Assembly: GCA_046328525.1 (NCBI GenBank) | Contig: JAXLWK010000004.1 | Span: forward strand, 310,001-374,000 | Length of the DNA stretch: 64,000 nucleotides | Direction of reading: 5' to 3' | Source: JBDHWG01 sp046328525 | Lineage (GTDB): Bacteria; Chloroflexota; Anaerolineae; Epilineales; JAHCIE01 | Shown: in pieces, positions 8,545 to 19,344 of the stretch | Position numbering within the stretch: the first letter of the stretch is position 1 | Layout of the letters: each line of letters opens with the position of its first letter | Translations under genes and position numbers: made by a program | Notes under the pieces: model-generated | Told to the model about the DNA's origin: nothing | Databases searched by the model: none | What the model saw: only the letters and a program-made list of their open reading frames with translations

Positions 8545-9199
8545 CGGCACCCGGCCGAGCTTGATGAGGAGATCGCTGTCCTCAAATCGGAGATCCAGCG
8601 CCTGGAGCGCTATGGAAAGATATTGAAAGCCGCCCAGGAGGAGCTTGACGCTGCTGCCCACAAGTTCCAGGCTGAGTTTGCACCGCGGGTTGAGGAGTTG
8701 ATGACCAGCGGGTTGAGCCAGATCACCGGCGGGCGCTACGGTAACGTTCAAGTTGACCCCAAAAACCTGGCTGTATCCGTTCCCCGGCCCGAAACGAGAG
8801 AACTGGTCAAAGCTGACCGCCTAAGCACAGGAACCCAGGACCTCGTCTATCTTATCCTGCGTATCAGCCTGGCACGCCTCATGAGGGTAGCTCTACACGA
8901 TAGCGTGGAGACCCCCCTCTGCTCCCCCCGCCGGCGGGGGGATGGGGGGTGAATTCGGCTCGTCCACGCTAAACTGTGGAGCTACCCTCATGAGCCAGAC
9001 GGACGAGATATTGCCACTTCTTCTCGATGACCCAATGGTTCATTATGATCGTATCCGACAAGAACGTGCCCTGCGTTTCCTTGCCGAGTTAGCCGCCCAG
9101 ACTCAGATACTCTAGTTCACCAAAGACGACTTCACAAAAGGCTGGTTCGAGCAAACACAAGTCGCTGTGGCAGGTGCGAAGCTCCATGTCCTGCGGTAG
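8545..9199 (+). pseudogene. C-terminal part of a YhaN/SbcC/Rad50-like ATPase, broken three ways
   Basis: The frame shows a coiled-coil stretch (DEEIAVLKSEIQRLERYGK), then LSTGTQDLVYLILRISLARL, an ABC signature helix. After the MITE it continues with EILPLLLDDPMVHYD, the Walker B and D-loop of SMC-like ATPases. The N-terminal Walker A half is missing and is replaced by an IS630 fragment. A 101-bp MITE splits the frame at 8886-8986. A TAG codon at about 9113-9115 interrupts TQIL-FTKDDF, where related proteins have a continuous strand. Removing the MITE and one target copy restores the frame (ARLMSQTDE). It points away from the NTPase cluster and may be a remnant of a DNA-end or defence ATPase. 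Confidence 0.75.
8886..8986. mobile_element. MITE copy 1
   Basis: This 101-bp element is almost self-complementary. It begins GGTAGCTC and ends GAGCTACC, with imperfect terminal repeats of about 24 bp and a G/C-run core. It is flanked by perfect 8-bp target duplications CTCATGAG (8878-8885 and 8987-8994). It encodes nothing, so it must be moved by a transposase elsewhere. Confidence 0.85.
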
Positions 9200-9493
9200 T
9201 GTCGAGAGACTCTTGCGCTACATATTGTATCGCGTCCAGGGTGTGAGCTTCGTTAGTAGCGCGCTGCGTGACAATCAGCGGCGCCGAATCAGCCGGGTCT
9301 ATGACTTGATATTGGCGCAGCCCAGGAAGAAGCACGAACCAGTCGAGCAGCCAGACGTAGCGCCACAGCCAGCGACAGCCGAACACCCACAAGCGCCGAC
9401 TGAGACTTCAGGGGGAGGTCATCTTTGAAGCTGTATCTATTGCACAGTACGAGACGCGGGAGACGTAATCTGCCGTCTCTCGTGTCCGGACCT
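9200..9493. other. non-coding stretch after the broken ATPase
   Basis: About 290 bases lie between the pseudogene stop and the end of the PLP-enzyme gene. A plus-strand open frame (9174-9428, 84 codons) ends in a Gln/Pro/Ala-rich tail. It has no recognisable domain or ribosome site and overlaps the pseudogene, so I do not call it a gene. A small inverted repeat near 9448-9485 could end transcription of either side. Confidence 0.35.
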
Positions 9494-10963
9494 TTATGCC
9501 GGGGTACCTGATGAACAATGCAGCGGGTGCGCCGGCTGGTCGAGCAGGCTCTTCGCGAACACCATGAACCGGTACACGTCTCCAAACGTTGTCGCCAGGC
9601 CGACGGACACGCGCACCGCGCCAGACGCCCTCCCATCCATCGCCTCGATGAACTGCTCGAACGTCATGCGGTCGGCGTGGTGGAAGTAGGGGGCCAGATC
9701 CGCCGGAGAAAGGGCATTGATGACCTCACCCGCGCCGGGGTTGCAGAAGCAGCCGGTGCGCAGCGAGATGTTCACCGCGTTCGCCTGTTCCTCAATCCAG
9801 CGAAAATCGTACAACATCCCCTGATTGTCGTAGAAGTTCACCGTCACCGTGCCGCCGCGCATTGTCGTGTCCAGCGGCCCATAGACGCGGACGAGCGGTT
9901 GGCCGTTGCCATGGCGCATCTGGACAAGCTCGTCCAACAGCCAACCCGCGAGGCACATCACTCGCTCGTGAATGACATCAACGCCGATAGAGGCAATATG
10001 GCGCAGCCCGATCTCGACCGCCGGGATGTTGAGGTAGTTGATGGTGCCGTCCTCAAAGCCAACTTCGCCTTCGGCCAGGTAGTAGCCGTCGCCCTGCACC
10101 GAAGCAATGGTGATGGTGCCGCCGGCGAACCACGGCCGGTGAAGCTTGGCGAGGGCTTGCTTGCGGACAATCAGTGCGCCAATGCCAGTAGGATAGCCAA
10201 AGATCTTATAGAAACTCAACGGAATGTAGTCGGGTTTCCATCGGCTCAGGTCCAGGCGGTTGGTCGGGGCAAAGGCCGCAGCATCCAGCAGCACGTCCCA
10301 TCCCCGCGACTGCGCCGCCTCAATCCACTCCAACGGGTGCTGGACACCGGAGAAGTTTGACTGGGCTGGATAGGCAAACAGGTTGTTCTTTGTCCGATCG
10401 CTCTGCGCTAGCTCTGCGAAAAGGCTAGCCTCATCAGTCCGCAGATCAGGGGGAACGATGGGAATATACGTGACTGAGGCGCCTTTCGCCCGGGCAAACT
10501 CGCGGATGCCATTCACCGAGTTGTGGTTGTCGAACGTCAGGGCGTAGCGGCTCCCCCGTTCAAACGGATACGCCTCGCCGACGAGCTTCAGCGCGCCGCT
10601 GGCGTTCATGGTGAAAATCACCACGTATTCGTCAGGCGAGGCATTGAAGTATTCGAGGACGTAGTGCCGCGCATGCTCATCCAGCTGGGTAGATGCGAGG
10701 GATGTAGGGTTAGAAGAATGGGGATTGCCATAGACGCCGCGTGTGAGCAGCTCCATGTGCTGGCGCACCTGCGAGTCGGCATACAGGCCGCCGCCGGTAT
10801 AATCGAGGTAGACATGGCCCTGGTCGTCGAGGCGGCGATATTCGGTCGCGCGCAGGTCGTCCAGAGCGTGCGTGCCGTCAAACGACGGATAACGGCGACA
10901 GAAGTCCCGGTAGGCGGCGGCATCCAGAGTGGCGTCGGTGGTGAGCATTGTGGCGAGCGTCAT
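9494..10963 (-). CDS. class V aminotransferase-fold enzyme, Moco-sulfurase-like
   Basis: This 489-residue PLP enzyme resembles the N-terminal domain of molybdenum cofactor sulfurases and cysteine desulfurases. The Schiff-base lysine is in SFYKIFGYPTGIGAL and the persulfide cysteine pattern is in RTGCFCNPGAGE, both typical of Moco sulfurase. GNPHSSNPTS and VLLDAAAFAPTN match the PLP-binding region. There is no C-terminal MOSC domain. GGGGAGG precedes the ATG closely. A xanthine-dehydrogenase-type Mo enzyme at 36920 would need a sulfurated cofactor, so the two may be functionally linked although not adjacent. General cysteine desulfuration is the alternative. Confidence 0.8.
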   Translation of the reverse strand: MTLATMLTTDATLDAAAYRDFCRRYPSFDGTHALDDLRATEYRRLDDQGHVYLDYTGGGLYADSQVRQHMELLTRGVYGNPHSSNPTSLASTQLDEHARHYVLEYFNASPDEYVVIFTMNASGALKLVGEAYPFERGSRYALTFDNHNSVNGIREFARAKGASVTYIPIVPPDLRTDEASLFAELAQSDRTKNNLFAYPAQSNFSGVQHPLEWIEAAQSRGWDVLLDAAAFAPTNRLDLSRWKPDYIPLSFYKIFGYPTGIGALIVRKQALAKLHRPWFAGGTITIASVQGDGYYLAEGEVGFEDGTINYLNIPAVEIGLRHIASIGVDVIHERVMCLAGWLLDELVQMRHGNGQPLVRVYGPLDTTMRGGTVTVNFYDNQGMLYDFRWIEEQANAVNISLRTGCFCNPGAGEVINALSPADLAPYFHHADRMTFEQFIEAMDGRASGAVRVSVGLATTFGDVYRFMVFAKSLLDQPAHPLHCSSGTPA

Positions 10964-11131
10964 GGCCGTCCTCCCCTGCGTATGCGTGCGGTGTCTGCGC
11001 TAATTGTACGCAAAGCGCGTGTCCTGGCTAGCAGGCGTTAGGGCACAGAATGACGCGCAGGTGTAAGGAAGCCCGCCCCTCGACACACACAATGAAAGAG
11101 GCGCGGCGGTTCGTAGATTCCGCCGCGCCGG

Positions 11132-11140
11132 TGCTATAAT
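11132..11140 (+). promoter_or_regulatory. extended -10 promoter of secA
   Basis: TGCTATAAT is a perfect extended -10 element 51 bases before the secA start. No good -35 box is seen, which is normal for extended -10 promoters. Confidence 0.6.
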
Positions 11141-11191
11141 TTGGCTTACGTTTGTTGGAGTCGCCTGAAAGACACCAGAGGTACTGTCGCT

Positions 11192-14212
<3,021 letters not shown>

Positions 14213-14229
14213 CCACCAGACAGGAGATT

Positions 14230-14293
14230 GCCACAGAGGCACAGGGAATGGAAAGTATTTCAGCTCCCTCTGTGTCCTCTGTGTCTCTGTGGC
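14230..14293. repeat. imperfect palindrome of CACAGAGG words after secA
   Basis: CCACAGAGGCACAGGGA is answered by its complement with one extra repeat of the word on the other side, giving a long hairpin between secA and the WYL gene. The same design recurs at 15241, 22198 (half), 34798 and elsewhere. It could end secA transcripts. Confidence 0.7.
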
Positions 14294-14303
14294 TAATTCC
14301 CCT

Positions 14304-15233
14304 ATGAATCGAACGGATAGACTTCTCGCCATCACCCTGGAGCTTCACGCCCACCGCTATACCCGCGCCGAAGACCTCGCGGCGCAGTTCGAGGTCAGCG
14401 TGCGCACCATCTACCGCGATGTCGAGGCGCTGTGCGAGGCCGGCGTCCCCGTCGTGTCTACACCGGGCTACGGCTACTCCCTGGCCGAGGGCTATTTCCT
14501 CGCGCCGGTGATGCTCACTGCCGACGAAGCAGGCATGCTCCTGCTGGGCGCGGCGTTCGTCGCCGAGCAGGTGGACGCCCCCTACCGTAGCGCGGTCGAG
14601 ACGGCGCAGAAGAAGATCGAGAAGATTCTACCGGACGCGACACGCAGCGAAGTCGAGTTCCTGCGCGACTCCTTTCGCTTCATGAGCGGCATCCGCCCCC
14701 GTGACCCGGCCATCGAAGAGCGGCTGACCATCATCCGCCGCGCCATCCGCGCCCACGAGGTTCTGCACCTGCATTACCACGCCCGCCACGGCGAGCCGGG
14801 CGAGCGCGACGTCGAGCCGCACGGCCTGGTGCAGGTCGGCGGGGCGTGGCTCCTGACCGCCTACTGCCGCGCCCGCCAGGACACACGGGGCTTCCGCCTC
14901 GACCGCATTGACCGCGTGACCCCGACCGGCGAGCGGTTCACCCGCCGCCAGAGCTTCTCCTTGCGCACGCCGCACGTCATGGAGTACGGCGACATCGAGG
15001 TGCGCGTCCTCGTACCCCAGGCGGCGCTGCGCTGGGTGCGGGAGGCGCGGCATTTCACGTGGGTCGCCGACGAGCCGCACCCGGGCGGCACGGTGATGGT
15101 CTTCCGCCCTCGCTCCCTGCGCGAGCTGCTGCCGTGGCTGCTCTCGTGGGGTCCCGACGTGACCGTGCTCTCGCCGCCAGAAATGCAGCAAGCCCTCCGC
15201 GATGCGGCCGCCGCCCTCCTGACCCGCTACTGA
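14304..15233 (+). CDS. WYL-domain transcriptional regulator
   Basis: This 309-residue regulator has an N-terminal DeoR-type helix-turn-helix (DLAAQFEVSVRTIYRDVEAL), a linker, and a WYL-type ligand domain from about residue 150 (LHLHYHARHGEPGERDVEPHGLV; AWLLTAYCRARQDTRGFRLDRI). The third residue of the WYL triad is changed to AYCRARQ, which is common. A further C-terminal WCX-like part follows. The start MNRTDRL is chosen because the upstream extension is only repeat sequence. WYL regulators often respond to nucleic acids or nucleotides. No clear target is adjacent. Confidence 0.85.
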   Translation: MNRTDRLLAITLELHAHRYTRAEDLAAQFEVSVRTIYRDVEALCEAGVPVVSTPGYGYSLAEGYFLAPVMLTADEAGMLLLGAAFVAEQVDAPYRSAVETAQKKIEKILPDATRSEVEFLRDSFRFMSGIRPRDPAIEERLTIIRRAIRAHEVLHLHYHARHGEPGERDVEPHGLVQVGGAWLLTAYCRARQDTRGFRLDRIDRVTPTGERFTRRQSFSLRTPHVMEYGDIEVRVLVPQAALRWVREARHFTWVADEPHPGGTVMVFRPRSLRELLPWLLSWGPDVTVLSPPEMQQALRDAAAALLTRY

Positions 15234-15240
15234 AGAAGCC

Positions 15241-15312
15241 GACCACGGAAGACACAGAAGACACGGACGGGGAGAAGAGCTTCCCGTTCCCCTTCCGTGT
15301 CTTCCGTAGTTG
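15241..15312. repeat. palindrome of CACGGAAGACA words
   Basis: GACCACGGAAGACACAGAAG is matched by its approximate complement ending near 15312. It lies between the convergent WYL and VOC genes, where a bidirectional terminator would be expected. Confidence 0.65.
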
Positions 15313-15320
15313 TCTCCTGG

Positions 15321-15671
15321 CTACGCCTGCTGCGGCTGGCCCAGCTCCAGCATGTAGAGCGTCCGGCCGGACGGGTCACGGGTGGTGAAGACGCGGCCGA
15401 AGGGCATCGCCTGGATGGGCGAGACCTCATCGGCGCCACTCTGCGCCAGGCCCACCCGCGCCGCCTCCGCATCGGCGACGAACCACCACAGCTCGATCGG
15501 CTCGCCCTGGCCCTCGGAGAGGGCGAAGTTGGCGGCGCCGGGGCCGGCCTTGAACTGGACGAAGCCCGGCTGGCGGTCCTCGATCTCCAGGCCCATGACA
15601 TCGGTGTAAAAGGGGATGGCGTCGGCGACGTTGGGAACGTGCATCAGAACGAAATTCAGACCGTGTACCAT
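15321..15671 (-). CDS. VOC-family (glyoxalase-fold) protein
   Basis: This 116-residue single-domain protein starts at MVHGLNFVL, with AGGAGG just before the ATG. The beta-alpha-beta-beta-beta repeats are visible: LNFVLMHVPNVADAIPFYTDVMGLEI and later GRVFTTRDPSGRTLYMLEL, the typical VOC ending. Candidate metal ligands are an N-terminal His and the Glu in LYMLEL. The family covers glyoxalases, dioxygenases and resistance proteins, and the substrate cannot be told. Confidence 0.85.
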   Translation of the reverse strand: MVHGLNFVLMHVPNVADAIPFYTDVMGLEIEDRQPGFVQFKAGPGAANFALSEGQGEPIELWWFVADAEAARVGLAQSGADEVSPIQAMPFGRVFTTRDPSGRTLYMLELGQPQQA

Positions 15672-15781
15672 GATTGTGCCTCCTGTTGGCTCACTTCTTG
15701 GGTCGTCCACTTGACTATGCTCAGTATCTCACAGCCGTATGACAGCCCTATGTCAGGAGCAAATCGAGGCGGGTGAATTTC

Positions 15782-15829
15782 AGAAAAACATGGCGACGCC
15801 GGACAGGAGAGTCTCCCGTCCGGCGTCGC
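15782..15829 (-). terminator. intrinsic terminator after the phosphoribosyltransferase-like gene
   Basis: On the minus strand a 12-bp perfect GC-rich stem (GCGACGCCGGAC and complement, 15793-15829) is followed by a TGTTTTTCT tract. Confidence 0.75.
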
Positions 15830-15860
15830 TTGTCCTCTTGCAAGTAAGCGTGTCGTTGTA

Positions 15861-15889
15861 GTAGGGGCAGGTTTGAAACCTGCCCCTAC
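15861..15889. repeat. perfect 29-bp palindrome, GTAGGGGCAGGTTT type
   Basis: GTAGGGGCAGGTTT, one central base, and the exact complement. A nearly identical copy is at 40051-40077. Confidence 0.85.
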
Positions 15890-15905
15890 TTCATCTCATC
15901 GGCCC

Positions 15906-16442
15906 CTAGGCTTTCGGCGTGCTCTTGACCAGGTGATCCAGCACGCGGCCAAAGCCGGTGCCGTCGTCCAGCCCGTAGCCCGCCAGGAACACCGAGCGCG
16001 TGGCGTGGAAGCCCACGTAGTCGGCGCGCACTTCCGACTCGCGCCACGTCTTGTCCACGAGAACGCACGTCTTGACCGACTTGGCCCCGGCCTTCATCAG
16101 CTCGCGCTTCAGAAAAGCCATCGTCTCGCCGGAGGTCATGAGGGGCCGAGCGATGATGACGTGCGCGGCCGGGATCAGCGTCTCAGCGCCGTCGAGGTAG
16201 ACGAGCTTGCGGCCCTCCGCCCCCTCGACCAGGTCCACCAGCACCATCTTGATCGGCAGACTCGGGTTGAGGGCGCGGCCGAGCGCGCCGAAGAAGTACA
16301 GCACCGACGAGACGCGCGCCGTCGTCACGAGCACCAACGGGCCGCTCCCTACGTAATCCAGGGAGATTTCGCGCCCTAGTTTTTGAACCGCATCCTCGAT
16401 TTCATCGGCAGAACGCGCGACTGTCCATGAATCGTCCCACAT
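15906..16442 (-). CDS. hypoxanthine-phosphoribosyltransferase-like protein
   Basis: This 178-residue protein starts at MWDDSWTVAR, with GGGAGG 9 bases upstream of that ATG; a start three codons earlier would destroy this spacing. The order of elements follows type I phosphoribosyltransferases: VLVTTARVSSVLYFFGAL as the pyrophosphate-loop region, IKMVLVDLVEG, then HVIIARPLMTSGETMAFLKREL at the PRPP loop. The usual two acidic residues before the loop are replaced by ARPL, so catalysis is doubtful. VDKTWRESEVRADYVGF matches the hood region of HPRT. It could be a salvage enzyme or a nucleotide-sensing relative. Confidence 0.7.
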   Translation of the reverse strand: MWDDSWTVARSADEIEDAVQKLGREISLDYVGSGPLVLVTTARVSSVLYFFGALGRALNPSLPIKMVLVDLVEGAEGRKLVYLDGAETLIPAAHVIIARPLMTSGETMAFLKRELMKAGAKSVKTCVLVDKTWRESEVRADYVGFHATRSVFLAGYGLDDGTGFGRVLDHLVKSTPKA

Positions 16443-16563
16443 GGCAGTCATCCTCCCTTAGCGGGCGCAAGGAATTCCAGGCAATTTGGTGCAGCGCTCC
16501 GCTCTATGCGGCTCAATTGTACCGCACTCCCCCGCCGCGCGCAATTTACCTCGACGTCGCCCT

Positions 16564-17976
16564 TCATCCCCCGGCCCCTTCTCCCACAAGGGGAGAAGGG
16601 GGGGCAGAGGGTGGGGCGGGGGTGACGGCGGTCGGCGCCGCGCCGCGCCCGCGCCAGCCCTGCCACAGCGCGACGACCGCCGCGCCCGTTCCGAACAGGG
16701 TGATGACGGCGATCACGAAGGGGCCGAAGTACGGCACAAACGCCGACAGCCCCACCAGGAGCGTCAGCACTGTCACGCCCAGCAGCAGCGGCCAGTAGCG
16801 GCTCTCGGCCAGGTGCGCTGAGCGGCTCAGCAGCCAGCGGCCCAGGGCCAGGCCGATGATGATCTTGCTCAGCCAGGTCAGGATGGCCCAGAAGCCCAGG
16901 ATGACCGCGCCGAGGCCGAGCAGGCTGCCGACGAAGGTGAACGCGCCGAGGCTGCCGAGCTGCGCCACACCGAGTACGATGGCGACGAGCAGCGCCACGC
17001 CGGCGACAAAGAGGATTAGGATCGGCACGGCGATGATGGCGACGAGCGACCAGCCGAGGGACACCAGGGGCCGACGCACCAGGGCGAGGGCGGCGCGGTG
17101 CATGAAGCCGGGGAAGAGCGCCATCATGACCAGGCCGACGAGGAGCAGGGTCACTAGCTCCGTCAGGAGGCGCACGGCGAAGGTGAGCGGCGACGCCGCC
17201 TCGGCCGCGGCCTGCTGCTGTTGCTGCCGCTGGCGCGTCGTCTCCTCCGGCTCGCGGCGCTGCGCGCCCCCCGCGACCTGCGCTCCCGGCGCGATCTGCG
17301 CGTCCACGGGGCTGGTGTAGTTGAGGGTCCCGCCGACCTGCGCCGCGCTGCCGAGGGTGAGGCCGGGGGCAATGCGGCGAATGGCGGCGCGCGGCGCCAT
17401 GCCCCGGGGCATGAACTGGGCCGGGTCTACCGGGTTGTCCTGCGACGCGCCGACCTGGAGGGTTACGTTCTGCTTGACGGTTCCATTGATCTCGGCGGCG
17501 TTGTGTGTGCCGAGGTAGTTGCGGCCCACAGTCCCGCCGACGACGGCCTGGCTGGACGCGAGGACGGCGTCGCCAGCGATCTGGCTGCCTGGCGCGACCT
17601 CGATGTTGTACCCGGCGGCCACGAGATCGCGGCCGATCTTCGCGCCCGGCCCAACCACGACGCTGTAGCCGGCGGCGCGCACCGTCCCGCCGATCGTGCC
17701 GTTGATGGTCACGGTGGCGCCGGCGGCGTTCAGGTTGCCGGTGATCGTGCCGTTGACGACGATCTCCTGCCCCCACGCCACGACATCGCCCTTGACTGTG
17801 CCGTTGACGGCGATCAGGCTGCCGGACAGGTAGACGTCGTCGTTGATGGTCTCGCCCTCGGCCACGATGGCGGAGGGGCCACTGCGGAACTCGGCCGCGT
17901 GGGATGTCGGCGCGATGAACGCGATGGCGAGGAGGAGAGTGACGATGAGAAAACTACGCCGGAGGATTCGTTGCAT
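16564..17976 (-). CDS. signal-peptide beta-helix (bactofilin-like) membrane protein
   Basis: The protein has 470 residues. It begins with a signal peptide ending near THAAE. It then has turn-by-turn repeats (SLIAVNGTVKGDVVAWGQEIVV; TVTINGTIGGTVRAAG) of the polymer-forming bactofilin/hexapeptide type to about residue 200. A Gln-rich linker follows (about 250-265), then four to five membrane segments from about 275 to 445. The C-terminal Pro/Ala tail ends in sequence that matches a common intergenic repeat (SPLVGEGAGG), so the natural end may have been altered. A GAGGAAAAGG site precedes the ATG. A scaffold role in the envelope is inferred. Confidence 0.75.
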   Translation of the reverse strand: MQRILRRSFLIVTLLLAIAFIAPTSHAAEFRSGPSAIVAEGETINDDVYLSGSLIAVNGTVKGDVVAWGQEIVVNGTITGNLNAAGATVTINGTIGGTVRAAGYSVVVGPGAKIGRDLVAAGYNIEVAPGSQIAGDAVLASSQAVVGGTVGRNYLGTHNAAEINGTVKQNVTLQVGASQDNPVDPAQFMPRGMAPRAAIRRIAPGLTLGSAAQVGGTLNYTSPVDAQIAPGAQVAGGAQRREPEETTRQRQQQQQAAAEAASPLTFAVRLLTELVTLLLVGLVMMALFPGFMHRAALALVRRPLVSLGWSLVAIIAVPILILFVAGVALLVAIVLGVAQLGSLGAFTFVGSLLGLGAVILGFWAILTWLSKIIIGLALGRWLLSRSAHLAESRYWPLLLGVTVLTLLVGLSAFVPYFGPFVIAVITLFGTGAAVVALWQGWRGRGAAPTAVTPAPPSAPPSPLVGEGAGG

Positions 17977-18100
17977 GGCCTTTTCCTCGTGATACAGAAG
18001 ACGGGTTTTGTCGCATAGTTATGTTGGCCGCAATTCCATTATACTATACGTTGGAGCCTGATGCGCGTTCCGCCTTGACAATAGAAGGGAGGCTGGGACG

Positions 18101-19198
18101 ATGACAATGACGTTCGCTGCGCAAGAAGGGACGGTCGCGTTCCGCGGCTACCGCACCTGGTATCGCATCGTCGGGGAGGATCGGCCGGGCCGCCTGCCGC
18201 TGCTCTGTCTCCACGGTGGCCCCGGCGCGCCCCACGACTACCTGGAGCCGCTGGAGGCGCTGGCCGCGACAGGCCGCCGCGTTATCTTCTACGACCAGCT
18301 CGGCTGCGGCGCTTCGGACCACGTCCACGACCCGGCGCTGTGGACGGTGGAGCTGTTCGTGGAGGAGCTGGGCGTCGTGCGCCAGGCGCTCGGCCTGGAC
18401 GCCCTGCACATCCTGGGCCAGTCGTGGGGCGGCATGCTGGCGATGGAGTACGCCCTGACGCGGCCGAGCGGCGTGGCGAGCCTGGTCATCGCCGACTCGC
18501 CGGCCAGCATGGTGCAGTGGGTGTCCGAGGCCAACCGCCTGCGCGAGGCGCTGCCCGCCGACGTCCAGGCGACGCTCCTGAAGCACGAGGCGGCAGGGAC
18601 GACGAGCGACCCGGCCTACGAAGAGGCGATGCTGGTGTTCTACCGGCGCCACGTCTGCCGGCTCCGCCCAGCCCCGGCGTGCGTGCAGCGCACGTTTGCG
18701 AAAGCCGCCGAGGCGCCCGAGGTCTATGGCACGATGTGGGGCCCGAGCGAATTTTACGTCACCGGCACGCTCAAGGACTGGGACATCGTCGCCCGCCTGG
18801 GCGAGATCCACACCCCCACCCTCATCCTCAGCGGCCGCTACGACGAGGCGACGCCGCTCATCGCCGAGACCGTGCATCGCGGCATCCCCGGCTCCGAGTG
18901 GGTGCTTTTCGAGGACAGCTCCCACATGCCTCACGTCGAGGAGACCGAGCGCTGCCTGACCGTCGTCGGCGACTTCCTGCGCCGCGTCGAGGTGCGGATG
19001 GCCGGCGGCGAGGACGAGGGGCTGGACACCTGTGATGTGCCACTCGGCGAGCCGATGGAGTACACCGTCCACACCACGCGCGAGATCCGGGTCGAGCCGG
19101 GCGAGCGGACGATCCACCCGCGCCGGCCGTCGCCGCCCGTCCCGCGCGGCGACGAGGTGGCGGACGACTCGCCGTCGCCGCCGACCGAGCTAACGTAG
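18101..19198 (+). CDS. proline-iminopeptidase-like alpha/beta hydrolase (S33)
   Basis: In this 365-residue protein HGGPG forms the oxyanion site, GQSWGG carries the serine nucleophile, and SGRYDEATP and SSHMPH supply the aspartate and histidine. The first 300 residues match peptidase family S33. A further 65 or so residues, rich in acidic residues and proline, extend beyond the fold and are not usual for the family. GGGAGG lies 8 bases before the ATG. Secretion is unlikely because no signal peptide is seen. The substrate is probably an N-terminal proline peptide or an amino-acid ester. Confidence 0.88.
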   Translation: MTMTFAAQEGTVAFRGYRTWYRIVGEDRPGRLPLLCLHGGPGAPHDYLEPLEALAATGRRVIFYDQLGCGASDHVHDPALWTVELFVEELGVVRQALGLDALHILGQSWGGMLAMEYALTRPSGVASLVIADSPASMVQWVSEANRLREALPADVQATLLKHEAAGTTSDPAYEEAMLVFYRRHVCRLRPAPACVQRTFAKAAEAPEVYGTMWGPSEFYVTGTLKDWDIVARLGEIHTPTLILSGRYDEATPLIAETVHRGIPGSEWVLFEDSSHMPHVEETERCLTVVGDFLRRVEVRMAGGEDEGLDTCDVPLGEPMEYTVHTTREIRVEPGERTIHPRRPSPPVPRGDEVADDSPSPPTELT

Positions 19199-19230
19199 CC
19201 GTCTGTTACCCCTGAAATGATCGGACCGTC

Positions 19231-19279
19231 GTAACGACTTCAGTCGTTTCCCAGGCCGCCGAACGACTGAAGTCGTTAC
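19231..19279. repeat. CGACTTCAGTCG-type hairpin, copy 1
   Basis: GTAACGACTTCAGTCGTT (19231-19248) is complemented exactly by 19262-19279. Each half is itself nearly palindromic. A second member is at 22248-22303. Confidence 0.85.
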
Positions 19280-19344
19280 TGCACCACGGACAACTTATGT
19301 GTGACAGACCCCGGCCGCTTACCACCCACAAGGAGACGTAACTT

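Noticed and set aside
9174..9428. 84-residue plus-strand frame after the ATPase relic
   Set aside because: No ribosome site, no recognisable domain, overlap with the pseudogene; recorded as a gap only.
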